From an uncultured Oscillospiraceae bacterium (GTDB lineage Bacteria > Bacillota_A > Clostridia > Oscillospirales > Oscillospiraceae): a stretch of DNA of 7,395 bases. The number at the start of each line of letters is the position of its first letter. The stretch's first letter is position 1. The position numbers and the translations under genes are program-made. The DNA lies in contig CAJUAW010000110.1 of NCBI GenBank assembly GCA_910584605.1, positions 2,520 through 9,914 on the forward strand, given 5' to 3'. Of this stretch, positions 1 to 7,200 are shown in pieces. Below the pieces are notes generated by a model. That model saw only the letters and a list, made by a program, of their open reading frames with translations, was not told the origin of the DNA and did no database searches.

Positions 1-21
1 AGACGTGTGCTCTTCCGATCT
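1..21. other. Illumina adapter remnant (artefact)
   Basis: These 21 bases are identical, from memory, to the 3' end of the Illumina TruSeq read-2 adapter, finishing GCTCTTCCGATCT. They are untrimmed library sequence and not part of the genome. The ATPase reading frame runs straight through them and would gain a false C-terminal tail if they were translated. True sequence starts at base 22, so the left edge is an assembly or read end, not a biological boundary. Confidence 0.97.
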
Positions 22-1066
22 CGCACATACGGGTGAGTGTGGCCTCCACCACAGCCCGCTCCTCCGGCTTCTGCCAAAGGTAGTTCTTCAGCGCCAGCAG
101 ATCGACCGCCTGCACCGAGGTATGGCCGGAGAGCCACGCCTTCGCCTGGGCAATGGGATAGTAGTTGAGATACTTCCGGTCCGACACAGTGACGCCGCTC
201 TTCCGCAGCTCACAGAGAATATCGTCCGCCAGTTCATTGACGGCATCCGGGATGAGAATTGCCTTTACCTCCCGCTGCATATCCAGCAGCTGCTCCAAGG
301 TGATGGAAGATACGATCTGTCCATTCCGTCCAGCCTGCTTGTCCCGCAAGACGGTCATGCGTTTGTCCCGGTCAGAGATATTCTCCGTCACCAGCTTCAG
401 ATCCAGGCGGTCATACAGGGCCTCCAGGATCTTCTCCTGCGGGTCGCTGAAGTTGGGGATCTCATTGGACGCCGCAAAGAAGGAGATCGTGGGGATGGGA
501 TATGTACGCCCCTCATTGGTGTACTTCCGCTCGTTCAGTGCGGTGAGCAGGGAGTTGAGTACCCCGTCGTTGCACTTGAATATCTCATCCAGAAAACAGA
601 TCTCCGACTCTGGTATTTTACCGGCGGTGTTGACCTGGGGTTCGCTGCCATGGAGTTCTGCCAGTGCCTTACGGCGGCGCTCCATCTGTTCAGGAAGATC
701 CCCGGCATCCTGTCCGCTGGCAAGCCGGTTTTTCAAGCTGCTGTGCATCTGGCGGTACTGCGGATCGCTGTCCAGCACCGCTTGGGCAACGCTGCCGGGG
801 AGCAGGCTGGCCAGATCAATACGTCCGAAAAGCTGTTCCTCATCAGTCTGCTTGGAGAGCAGGCGCTCAAACTGCCTCGCGCCGGTGATCCGGCTGCGGA
901 AGGCGTTGATGGCGTAGCTCTTGGCCTGGCCGGGCGCACCCAGAATGAAGAGATTCTTTTGGGTCAGCAGGGCAATGGCGATGCACTCCACCAATTCATC
1001 CCGCTCGGCTACCTGGGTGTTGACATCGGCGATCACCGCCAGCATTTCATCACGCAACATATACAT
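22..1066 (-). CDS. RavA/MoxR-type AAA+ ATPase, 3' end missing
   Basis: This is a partial AAA+ ATPase of the MoxR group, closest to RavA, read by translating the minus strand; 348 residues are present. Walker A is GAPGQAKS (43-50), Walker B is ICFLDE (156-161), sensor 1 is N201 in AASNE, and LYDRLD (217-222) is the likely arginine-finger region. SDRKYLNYYP (295-304) matches the RavA sensor-2 segment. RavA is about 500 residues, so the C-terminal third is lost at the left edge. Family members act as hexameric chaperone-like ATPases, often with a VWA-domain partner (ViaA in E. coli) encoded next door; here that would lie beyond the edge. About 40-45 extra residues (roughly 92-147) separate the LFG motif from Walker B compared with E. 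coli RavA. The start may be ATG 1066 or ATG 1060: AAGGA (1074-1078) suits the first, GGGAGG (1067-1072) the second. It starts 10-16 bases after the sigma-like gene ends, so it is probably cotranscribed. Confidence 0.9.
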
Positions 1067-1078
1067 CCTCCCGTCCTT
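1067..1078 (-). promoter_or_regulatory. Ribosome binding site of the AAA+ ATPase (two overlapping options)
   Basis: On the minus strand AAGGACGGGAGG runs directly into ATGTATATG. AAGGA is 7 bases from the ATG at 1066. GGGAGG touches that ATG but is 6 bases from the ATG at 1060. The site overlaps the stop codon of the preceding gene, so coupled translation is likely. The two starts differ by only two residues. Confidence 0.7.
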
Positions 1079-1412
1079 ACGCCGCCATGAGATCGCCGCA
1101 GGCTTCCAGGGAGATCACCGCCCCCCGCAGATCACGGGGCGCGCCGGTGAAGCCGTACCGGCTTCGGCTGTCCTTGCAGTTGAGCAGCTCGTACTGGAGC
1201 TGAGCGTTGATATGCTGGGCCAGCTTGCCCTTGGCCGGGTCGAAGGTTTCTACGGCCCGGATGAGCCGGATGGCCAGCTGCTGGTAAACATCGTCACGGT
1301 CCAGATGGGCGGCCTTTATCAGGGCCCAGTTCCTGCATATGGTCTTGTTGATGCGGTGAAGGTTCTCCTCCACGATGCGGTTGCGCTCCGCGATGGAATA
1401 ACAATTTTTCAT
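1077..1412 (-). CDS. Short sigma-70 region 2-like protein
   Basis: This 111-residue protein resembles sigma-70 region 2. Residues 40-78 hold DDVYQQLAIRLIRAVETFDP followed by a KGK...QLQYELLN helix, matching the core-binding helices (2.1-2.2) of sigma factors, where the usual pattern is D-hydrophobic-Q-E-x-x-x-G-L-hydrophobic-x-A-V-x-x-F-D/E. No region 3 or region 4 helix-turn-helix follows; after residue 80 there is only a short basic stretch (SRSRYGFTGAP) and a short tail. It could bind RNA polymerase core without recognising a -35 element, act as an anti-activator or appropriator, or be a family that has lost sigma activity. ATG 1412 has AAAGGA (1420-1425) at 7 bases and overlaps the preceding stop as ATGA, implying translational coupling. 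The sigma-like fold is well supported; a working sigma role is not. Confidence 0.72.
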   Translation of the reverse strand: MKNCYSIAERNRIVEENLHRINKTICRNWALIKAAHLDRDDVYQQLAIRLIRAVETFDPAKGKLAQHINAQLQYELLNCKDSRSRYGFTGAPRDLRGAVISLEACGDLMAA

Positions 1413-1612
1413 GATGCTGTCCTTTCTCTTTTGGGGGCCCAGAAACGGCAGAAGTCCCGGCCCCAGTCCTCCATGATGCTGTCATGGATGTTTTTCGATG
1501 AATTGTAATCCGGATTCCTGCACTTCTGGCGCAGAATGATCCGGGCGTTGTCTCTTTCCGGCTCCATGTAGGAGTACCGGCAGTTGTCGCAGTGTTTTTC
1601 GACTTCCCTCAA
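1409..1612 (-). CDS. Small four-cysteine protein, TTG start
   Basis: This is a 67-residue protein of unknown function. C8 and C11 form a CDNC pair, followed by single cysteines at C31 (QKCRNPDYNS) and C55 (DFCRFW). Four cysteines in so small a protein suggest one structural zinc site. It has no signal peptide or membrane segment, so it is probably cytoplasmic. The start is TTG at 1612, chosen because GGAGG (1620-1624) lies 7 bases upstream and the next in-frame ATG would remove the CxxC pair. TTG overlaps the stop of the previous gene as TTGA, and its own stop overlaps the next start as ATGA, so it is coupled on both sides. The function cannot be named. Confidence 0.7.
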   Translation of the reverse strand: MREVEKHCDNCRYSYMEPERDNARIILRQKCRNPDYNSSKNIHDSIMEDWGRDFCRFWAPKRERTAS

Positions 1613-2145
1613 ACAGATTCCTCCATTCGATTTGTCCTGGCCTTTTCGGTATTGAAATGCGGTGCGACACTGAGCCCGACCATCGTCCTGTAGAAAAAAG
1701 CCGGCGCAAGGCCGTCGTCGATCTCCACAACCGAGTAGAGCGGAGTGTCAACATCCAGCAGGTCTGTCCAAGGCTCGTTCTGACACCGTTTCCAAAATTC
1801 CTGGGGCGTCAGTTCAATTTCGCTGCTGGATGCCAGCGCATACCGGCGTTCCGATATGCAGATCGGATCATCGGGATCGGGCGGCAGGAGACGGTGCAAG
1901 TGCCAGTCCTGAATGCTCTTCAGGGCATAGACCCGCAGTTCACAGGGACTTTTCCGTTTTGGGCACCACTGGGGGACGGCGATCTTCGGATCGCTGCGCT
2001 TGAACCGCCGCGCCTTTTTGCCGCCAGTGCAGAAATGCTCGCCGCAGTGCATCATGACACTAAACTGCTTCTTGGGGATGGCCTCGCCAAAATACAGATC
2101 GTGGGGACAGCCTGTGCAGGAAGGGCATCTCAACGTGTACTTCAT
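1609..2145 (-). CDS. Cysteine-rich hypothetical protein (putative zinc binding)
   Basis: This is a 178-residue protein with nine cysteines (7, 10, 13, 34, 39, 61, 68, 96, 121), mostly in the first 70 residues. The N-terminus reads CPSCTGCPHDLYF; then come HCGEHFC (33-39), a basic stretch KKARRFKRSD (43-52) and QWCPKRKSPCELRVY (59-73). This looks like one or two zinc sites beside a basic, possibly nucleic-acid-binding, surface. The second half has no cysteines after 121 and is of ordinary composition, with an acidic patch near 140-144. There is no signal peptide or transmembrane segment. ATG 2145 overlaps the preceding stop as ATGA and has AAAGGAG with its last base 6 bases from the ATG. I recognise no named family. 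Zinc binding is inferred from cysteine spacing only. Confidence 0.72.
   Translation of the reverse strand: MKYTLRCPSCTGCPHDLYFGEAIPKKQFSVMMHCGEHFCTGGKKARRFKRSDPKIAVPQWCPKRKSPCELRVYALKSIQDWHLHRLLPPDPDDPICISERRYALASSSEIELTPQEFWKRCQNEPWTDLLDVDTPLYSVVEIDDGLAPAFFYRTMVGLSVAPHFNTEKARTNRMEESV
1620..1624 (-). promoter_or_regulatory. Ribosome binding site fixing a TTG start
   Basis: GGAGG on the minus strand lies 7 bases before the TTG at 1612, inside the last codons of the upstream gene. It supports TTG over any downstream ATG for the 67-residue protein. Confidence 0.75.
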
Positions 2146-2621
2146 GCGGCTCTCCTTTCCTCAAACCGGATATTGAGCGGATCATAGAAAAGGACCCGCT
2201 GCACAGTCTGACGTCCGCTTTCATTCTCCAAATTGTAGGGAAAAGCCCGCATGGCCTCATCATAGGTGTAAAACAACCTGGGCAGAAGCAGTCCGGAATC
2301 GTGGATGACAGGCATATAGCCGATAAGGCAGCAGTCCTCCACCGTCCAGCCGTCTTTTCCTCCCTGCTCATCCCGCATATATTTCTCCAGCCGGATGCCG
2401 CAGTCAGTCCCGTCCAGGCAGCTCCCATAGATGGAGTAGCCGCCTTTTTCGGGCTGATACGCCTTGTTATTGCTGGAAATAGCGTAAGTACGGCTTTCCC
2501 ATGGGTAAGTCTTCTGGTTCTGTGACCCAAAACCGGAAAAGGTGATGTACGCTGTCAGATGCGTGGACGGATCTTTGTCTTCATGGGTGTAGAACAACTT
2601 TCGTAATTCCTGATAGGTCAT
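2142..2621 (-). CDS. Hypothetical protein, 159 residues
   Basis: I do not recognise a named family. The protein is soluble-looking, with no signal peptide or hydrophobic segment. The central block has the most motif-like sequence: ISSNNKAYQ (48-56), GGYSIYGSCLDGTD (60-73) and IRLEKYM (76-82), with aromatic and glycine residues typical of a small alpha/beta fold. The C-terminus (RVLFYDPLNIRFEERR, 142-157) is also well structured in appearance. ATG 2621 has an excellent AAGGAGG (2632-2638) embedded in the final codons of the DUF3268 gene, with a 2-base gap between the genes. Its own stop overlaps the next start, so it belongs firmly in the operon. Coding is secure from spacing, Shine-Dalgarno sequence and length; no function is assigned. 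Confidence 0.78.
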   Translation of the reverse strand: MTYQELRKLFYTHEDKDPSTHLTAYITFSGFGSQNQKTYPWESRTYAISSNNKAYQPEKGGYSIYGSCLDGTDCGIRLEKYMRDEQGGKDGWTVEDCCLIGYMPVIHDSGLLLPRLFYTYDEAMRAFPYNLENESGRQTVQRVLFYDPLNIRFEERRAA

Positions 2622-2623
2622 CG

Positions 2624-3034
2624 TTATGCAACCTCCTTATCCTGTTCCGCCGTTTCCATCCGGCGGCAGATGTCGATAACCTGCTGGCACTGATCCATTT
2701 CAAAACCGCCGATATGCGTCTTTTCCTCCGGCAGCCCCATTTTCTTTGACAGCCACTTGTAGGCGGCCGTCCGGCTCATATGCCTGCTTTTCCAGAAGGC
2801 ATCGAACACCTGGTGTGTCTCCATCCGCTTGAGCCGCAAAACCTCATTGGCCACATTGCCAAGGGGGCGCGTTGTCCCCCGATGGCAGCCCACACGGGCG
2901 TTACAGTTCTGGCACTGGTAAAACCACTCGTTCTTCAGCTTCAGACGCCTCGCCGCCGCATCGCCGTAGACCTGCTGCCCGGGAACACGCCGGATCACGC
3001 CGCCGCAGTAGCGGCAGATACTTGGGACTTTCAA
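2624..3034 (-). CDS. DUF3268-family zinc-finger protein, TTG start
   Basis: This 136-residue protein fits the DUF3268 pattern, a zinc-finger family common on phages and conjugative elements with no established function. CRYCGG (7-12) supplies the first CxxC, and CQNCNARVGCHRGT (41-54) supplies the second plus C50 and H51. The characteristic PLGNVANEVLRLKR (57-70) follows, then a helical half with SRTAAYKWLSKKMGL (87-101) and HIGGFEMDQCQQVI (107-120). Length and domain order look complete. The start is TTG at 3034: AAAGGGTGG lies 6-9 bases upstream, and the next in-frame ATG (residue 71) would remove the whole zinc site. The gene begins 18 bases after the clamp gene ends. Nucleic-acid binding is plausible but not shown. 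Confidence 0.85.
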   Translation of the reverse strand: MKVPSICRYCGGVIRRVPGQQVYGDAAARRLKLKNEWFYQCQNCNARVGCHRGTTRPLGNVANEVLRLKRMETHQVFDAFWKSRHMSRTAAYKWLSKKMGLPEEKTHIGGFEMDQCQQVIDICRRMETAEQDKEVA

Positions 3035-3052
3035 ATAGAACCACCCTTTCTC

Positions 3053-4183
3053 TTACGCCGCCTTTTGGGCGGGCGCTTTCTTTTCTACTTGGATCAATGG
3101 AGCCCTTGTAGCGGTCTGAAGGTACAGCGCGTCCTCTGTTTCCAGAACCAGCATCCCTCCGGCGGCTACGCCCAGCTTCACACTCCCGGTCAGGGCGCGG
3201 AAGCAGGCTTCCAGGTTCGAGGTCAGAAACCAATGTTCCCCCTGTATGCTCCCTTTGAGTGGGATCACGCTGGTGGAAGTACTGGAACTGCCCAGCTTGC
3301 TCCGGCACTGGAAGGTCAGCCGCTGTCCGTCAAAAAGCAGTCCCACTTTGCCGTCCGGATCAAAGGAAATGGCGGATTCCAGGCCCTTGCGTAACTCCGG
3401 AATATCCGTCAGCACCTGGAACTGGGGCTGGACAGAAGCGGTCAGACGCTCCGTGTCGATATACTCCCCCTCCATGAGCCGGGCGCTGTAGATGAGATCC
3501 TCCCGCAGGAACGCCACGGTTTTTCCCGTAGTACCCACGCGGAACGCATCTTCATCGCCGCACATCCGGGCCAGCTTGTCCAGGGACTTGGCCGGCAGCA
3601 GCAGGCTGGCGTTTCCGGCGCTCTTGCTGTCGCCGCTGACGGTGACGATACAGGTCCCGTCACTCCCGGCGGCCCGGAGGCCATCCTTGGTAAAGGTCAG
3701 ATTGACGCATTTCAGCAATGGCCGGCCGGCGTTCCCGTCTGTGCTGGCGGCGAATACGGTGCGCCGCGCCAGGGTGGGGATCCTGCTGACCTTCACCGTG
3801 TCCTCCGGGAAGGGAATGGTTGGCTTGGGATAGCTGCCCCGCTCGAAAATAGAGACATTGTACTCCGCGTCCCCGCCGCTCAGATGGAAAACCGGATCGT
3901 GTCCGTTCCGGCGCAGTTCCACCGTCTCACCGGGCAGCTTCTCCAGCATGGTGGACAGCAGCCTCGCGTTGACCGCCAGGGCATCCTCCTCCTGGGAGAC
4001 GCAGCGGAGCTTCTGCTCCAGGGACGTCTCCACATTGGTGGACGTGACCGTCAATTTCCCGGAACTGCTGTCCGTCTCCAGAAGCGCGCAGGCCATCTCC
4101 TTGATAGGAGAACTGCTGGGCGCGATAGCGGCCGCGCGTTTGGCGGCGCTGAGCAGCTCGATACGGTTGATCGTTACCCGCAT
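3053..4183 (-). CDS. dnaN: DNA polymerase III beta sliding clamp (mobile-element type)
   Basis: This is a DnaN homologue, the ring clamp that encircles DNA and tethers polymerases and other partners. At 376 residues it is normal length (about 366-378 in E. coli and B. subtilis), with room for three repeated clamp domains near 1-122, 123-247 and 250-360. Family landmarks are RPLLKCVNL (154-162), AAGSDGTCIV (171-180), LLLPAKSLDKLAR (194-206) and SARLMEGEY (233-241), matching the usual RP-L-x-G-V, TDGHRLA, LPAKSLDEL and SRLIEGxYP. It is divergent: the canonical C-terminal MPMRL is replaced by a TATR-containing strand (357-360) and a 16-residue Lys/Ala-rich tail. The start is ATG 4183, with AAGGAGG (4193-4199) 9 bases upstream; a TTG at 4222 is too far upstream and would overlap the helicase gene. 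It lies 22 bases after the helicase gene, whose product ends in a clamp-binding peptide. A second copy beside the host's own clamp is the usual meaning of such genes on mobile DNA. Confidence 0.93.
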   Translation of the reverse strand: MRVTINRIELLSAAKRAAAIAPSSSPIKEMACALLETDSSSGKLTVTSTNVETSLEQKLRCVSQEEDALAVNARLLSTMLEKLPGETVELRRNGHDPVFHLSGGDAEYNVSIFERGSYPKPTIPFPEDTVKVSRIPTLARRTVFAASTDGNAGRPLLKCVNLTFTKDGLRAAGSDGTCIVTVSGDSKSAGNASLLLPAKSLDKLARMCGDEDAFRVGTTGKTVAFLREDLIYSARLMEGEYIDTERLTASVQPQFQVLTDIPELRKGLESAISFDPDGKVGLLFDGQRLTFQCRSKLGSSSTSTSVIPLKGSIQGEHWFLTSNLEACFRALTGSVKLGVAAGGMLVLETEDALYLQTATRAPLIQVEKKAPAQKAA

Positions 4184-4192
4184 AATAAAATT

Positions 4193-4199
4193 CCTCCTT
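4193..4199 (-). promoter_or_regulatory. Ribosome binding site of the clamp gene
   Basis: AAGGAGG on the minus strand is a full-strength Shine-Dalgarno sequence 9 bases before ATG 4183. It selects this start over the in-frame TTG at 4222 and lies in the 22-base gap after the helicase stop codon. Confidence 0.85.
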
Positions 4200-4205
4200 C
4201 TTTCT

Positions 4206-7200
4206 TTACGCGGCGTCACCAAATATGGAGAGCTGGTCTTCCAGCTCCTGCCTTGGTTTCTTCCGCTTCTTCTCAGACATCTCCAACAAGCCGTCGTAAA
4301 GGACTCGTTTCCGCTGCTGATCCGATGTGCGGATCGTAACGATCTCCGTTTCCTCCGCAGGCTTCCGCTCCGCTGCCGGCAGGGTTATTTGCTGGCGGCG
4401 CTCACGGTCGGGGTTGATGACCGCCATCTTCTTGAACGCGGCGGCAATATCCTCCACGTTGTCCTTGATCCCCTGGGCCAGCTCCTTGGCCATCTGGGAG
4501 GTCATATCCCGTACATCGCTCATGGCAGCCAGCCCCTCCTCGGAGAAAGAACCCTCAATGAGTCCTGCCACTGCCAACTTGGACGCCATCAGCTTCATGG
4601 CCTTGGCCTGCATGGTGTCAGCATAGTAGAGCATGTAGACCTCCACCCGTGGCGCGGTCTGGTTGATGCGCCAGGAGCGGCGGGACGCCTGCCGGAGTGT
4701 GAACAGGTTGTAGCCCATACTGTAGAAGATCAAGGTGGTGAAAGTATTGAGGTCCAATCCGGTTTCCACGCACTTGGGGTTCGTAATGAGTACCTGCAGC
4801 CCGGAATTGACCCGCTGCTCCACCCACGCTTCCCGTTTCTCCGGGGAGATGGTGGGAGCCAGAATGTCCGTATGGATGCCCTCCTGGTTCAAAAGGCCCT
4901 GGAGCTTCCTCTGTGAGTCCGTCCGCGTCCAGCTAGTGTAGATGAGCACACGTTCCCCGGCGGCAATCTTCGCCCGGACGATTTCCAGCGTCTTTTCCTC
5001 CTTGGGCAGAATGCTGTTGAAATCGCCGATGCTCTTTGGCATCACAACCACAGACCCGTTTATGGGATGGACGATCTCCGGCTGGCCATAGGGCTGGTCC
5101 GGGTAGACTGTCAGAAGGTTCATGTAGGCCGACAGCAGCTTCCGCGCCGCCTTCCGGTCACTCTTCATAAACCGGCGCAGCGTGTCCTCGGCGTGTTTAT
5201 ACCCGGCGTAGACCTCCTCCGGCATCTCCAATGGGACGGGGATCTCCTCATAGTCCGGGAGGTCCTTCCCCATATCGGAAAGAGACAGGAACGCGGTGTA
5301 CTCCAGCAGGAACCGGGAAAATACCAGCGGCGATACGCCGGGCAGCTGCCTGCTCTGCGTTTTCCTCCGGCTTACCCGGCGGTTGGAGTTGTACTCCGCG
5401 TCTATGGTTTCATAGGTTTCCTCCACCACACCGTACTCTGCGTCAAAGTCGCCGGGCCTGCGGTAGCTTTTGCCATCCTTGTTCATCAGGCCAGGAACCA
5501 CACGGTAGAGCAGATGGAAGATACCAGAGCTGTAGCCGTTGATGAGCGTGGCGGTCATGCCGATAAACTGCTTTGAGACGCCGAACAGCTCCGCCATAGC
5601 ATCGCCCTGGCCGCTCTTGTTGTTGTACTCGTGGAGTTCATCACACAGGAAACCATCGATCCGGCCCCGGTACTTTTTCTTGATGTAAGTACTCAGTGGG
5701 AACCGGCGGACGGCTCCCGCAACCGGGAACATGCCTTGCGGATCGTCGGCGACCTGCCGCAGCTTGTTTTGTACTGCGGTGTTTTTGGTTCGGATCAGAT
5801 ACACGGACGCCCACTCTTTGCAGATCCATCCGAAATCGGTGATCTTTGTCCAGGGGATATTCCTGCCCGGAACCATAGGAGCCCATAACATGCTTCCGCA
5901 TTCCCGGCAGACACGGTTTTGCCTGTGTTCCCGCTGAAAAAAGAACGGGTCCGCATGTTCAAAATATCTGCTGCCGTCATCGCTGCACTCCCGCATAACA
6001 GGCTTTCCGCAGTCTGGGCAAGCAAGATACCAGTGCCCATGACGTCGGCCCACATGGACAGCGGGATAGCGCATATAGCCATCTCTGGCCCGTTCCTTGC
6101 TGAATACCGCGAAAACGCTCTTGTCTCCCGCCTCATACATGGCATAGAGCCGGTCAAGATCTGTGATGCTTTTGACCACCATGGCGTAGGTGTCCGGCAG
6201 GGTTTCCCCAATCTCCCGGACCCATTTCCCGGTCACATGGGAGGGGCACATGACAAGGTTAAATGTCTTTGGGGCTCCTCTCCGGCGCTGCGCGGCCACA
6301 AGGCCATGCAGCGCGCCCAGGGCTGTGGAGCCGATCTTGGTTTTGCCGGTGCCGCACTCCGCCACGATGAAGGCGGCGTTACGGCGATCCAGCTGCCGCT
6401 TGACAGTCTCCGCTACAGCCAGCTGGGCGTCGTAGAGGGAGTAGCCCGCCTGCTGCTGGATGTAGTCGTTGATGGTCAGTATCTCCTCCGACAGCGGCTC
6501 AGCGGCCGGGTCGAACAGGGGGATGAATTGATTCCGGATGCGCTCCGCCACATCAACGCCGAATGTGTTGAGATAAGACGTGACGCCAGTCACATCCCGG
6601 AATCCGTCCGGCTTGTCCGCGACAGCGCCGGGGATCATGATCTTCCCCTCTTTCAGGCCCTGCTCCAGCACGTCCACTACGTTCCTGTCATCCGGCAGCA
6701 GCTCCAGCAGCCAGGCGTCCAGCTTTTCGTGGAGCGCAAACACTTTCATCCGGCGCAGTATCTTCCGGGCGGTCAGCTCATCCAGCACGTAGTCCTGAAA
6801 CTCCGGGAGCAGGGGCGCGGCGGTCTTTCGGTCTACCTCCGCGAACAGGCTGTCCCGATCCCCGGCCGGGCAAAAGATGTAGCATTTGCGGGGCCTGGGC
6901 TGTTCCGGCTGCTTGGAGACGTTTTCTTGCTCATCTTCTCCGTCATCCTGTTGATTGGCGGACAGAGCTTCGTCACTGATGATAAGGGTAGCCGTGGCAT
7001 ATGCGCCGTCATGGGACATATGCCGCTGGTAGGACTTGGGCTTGCTTTTCAGATGAAAAGTATTCCCGTTCTGAATGAGATCAACAGTTCCACCGCCGTA
7101 AATGGCGTCCGACATAGCGCGCACCATCTCCGGGTATCCGCCGAAGCGGACGGCAGCAAGGGATTCCTCCCTGCCGTTAGGTTCGGTGATGATGGTGTCC

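Noticed and set aside
5..1090. Long open frame on the plus strand (361 codons)
   Set aside because: It begins inside the adapter sequence and lies opposite the RavA-like ATPase, whose minus-strand frame carries clear AAA+ motifs. It is an antisense shadow of GC-rich coding DNA.
4184..4222. Upstream TTG start for the clamp at 4222 (13 extra residues)
   Set aside because: It would overlap the helicase stop and translate through the AAGGAGG site; ATG 4183 gives the normal DnaN N-terminus.
3858..4916. Plus-strand open frame of 352 codons across the clamp/helicase junction
   Set aside because: It spans the boundary of two well-supported minus-strand genes and their ribosome binding site, and its composition is that of a shadow frame.
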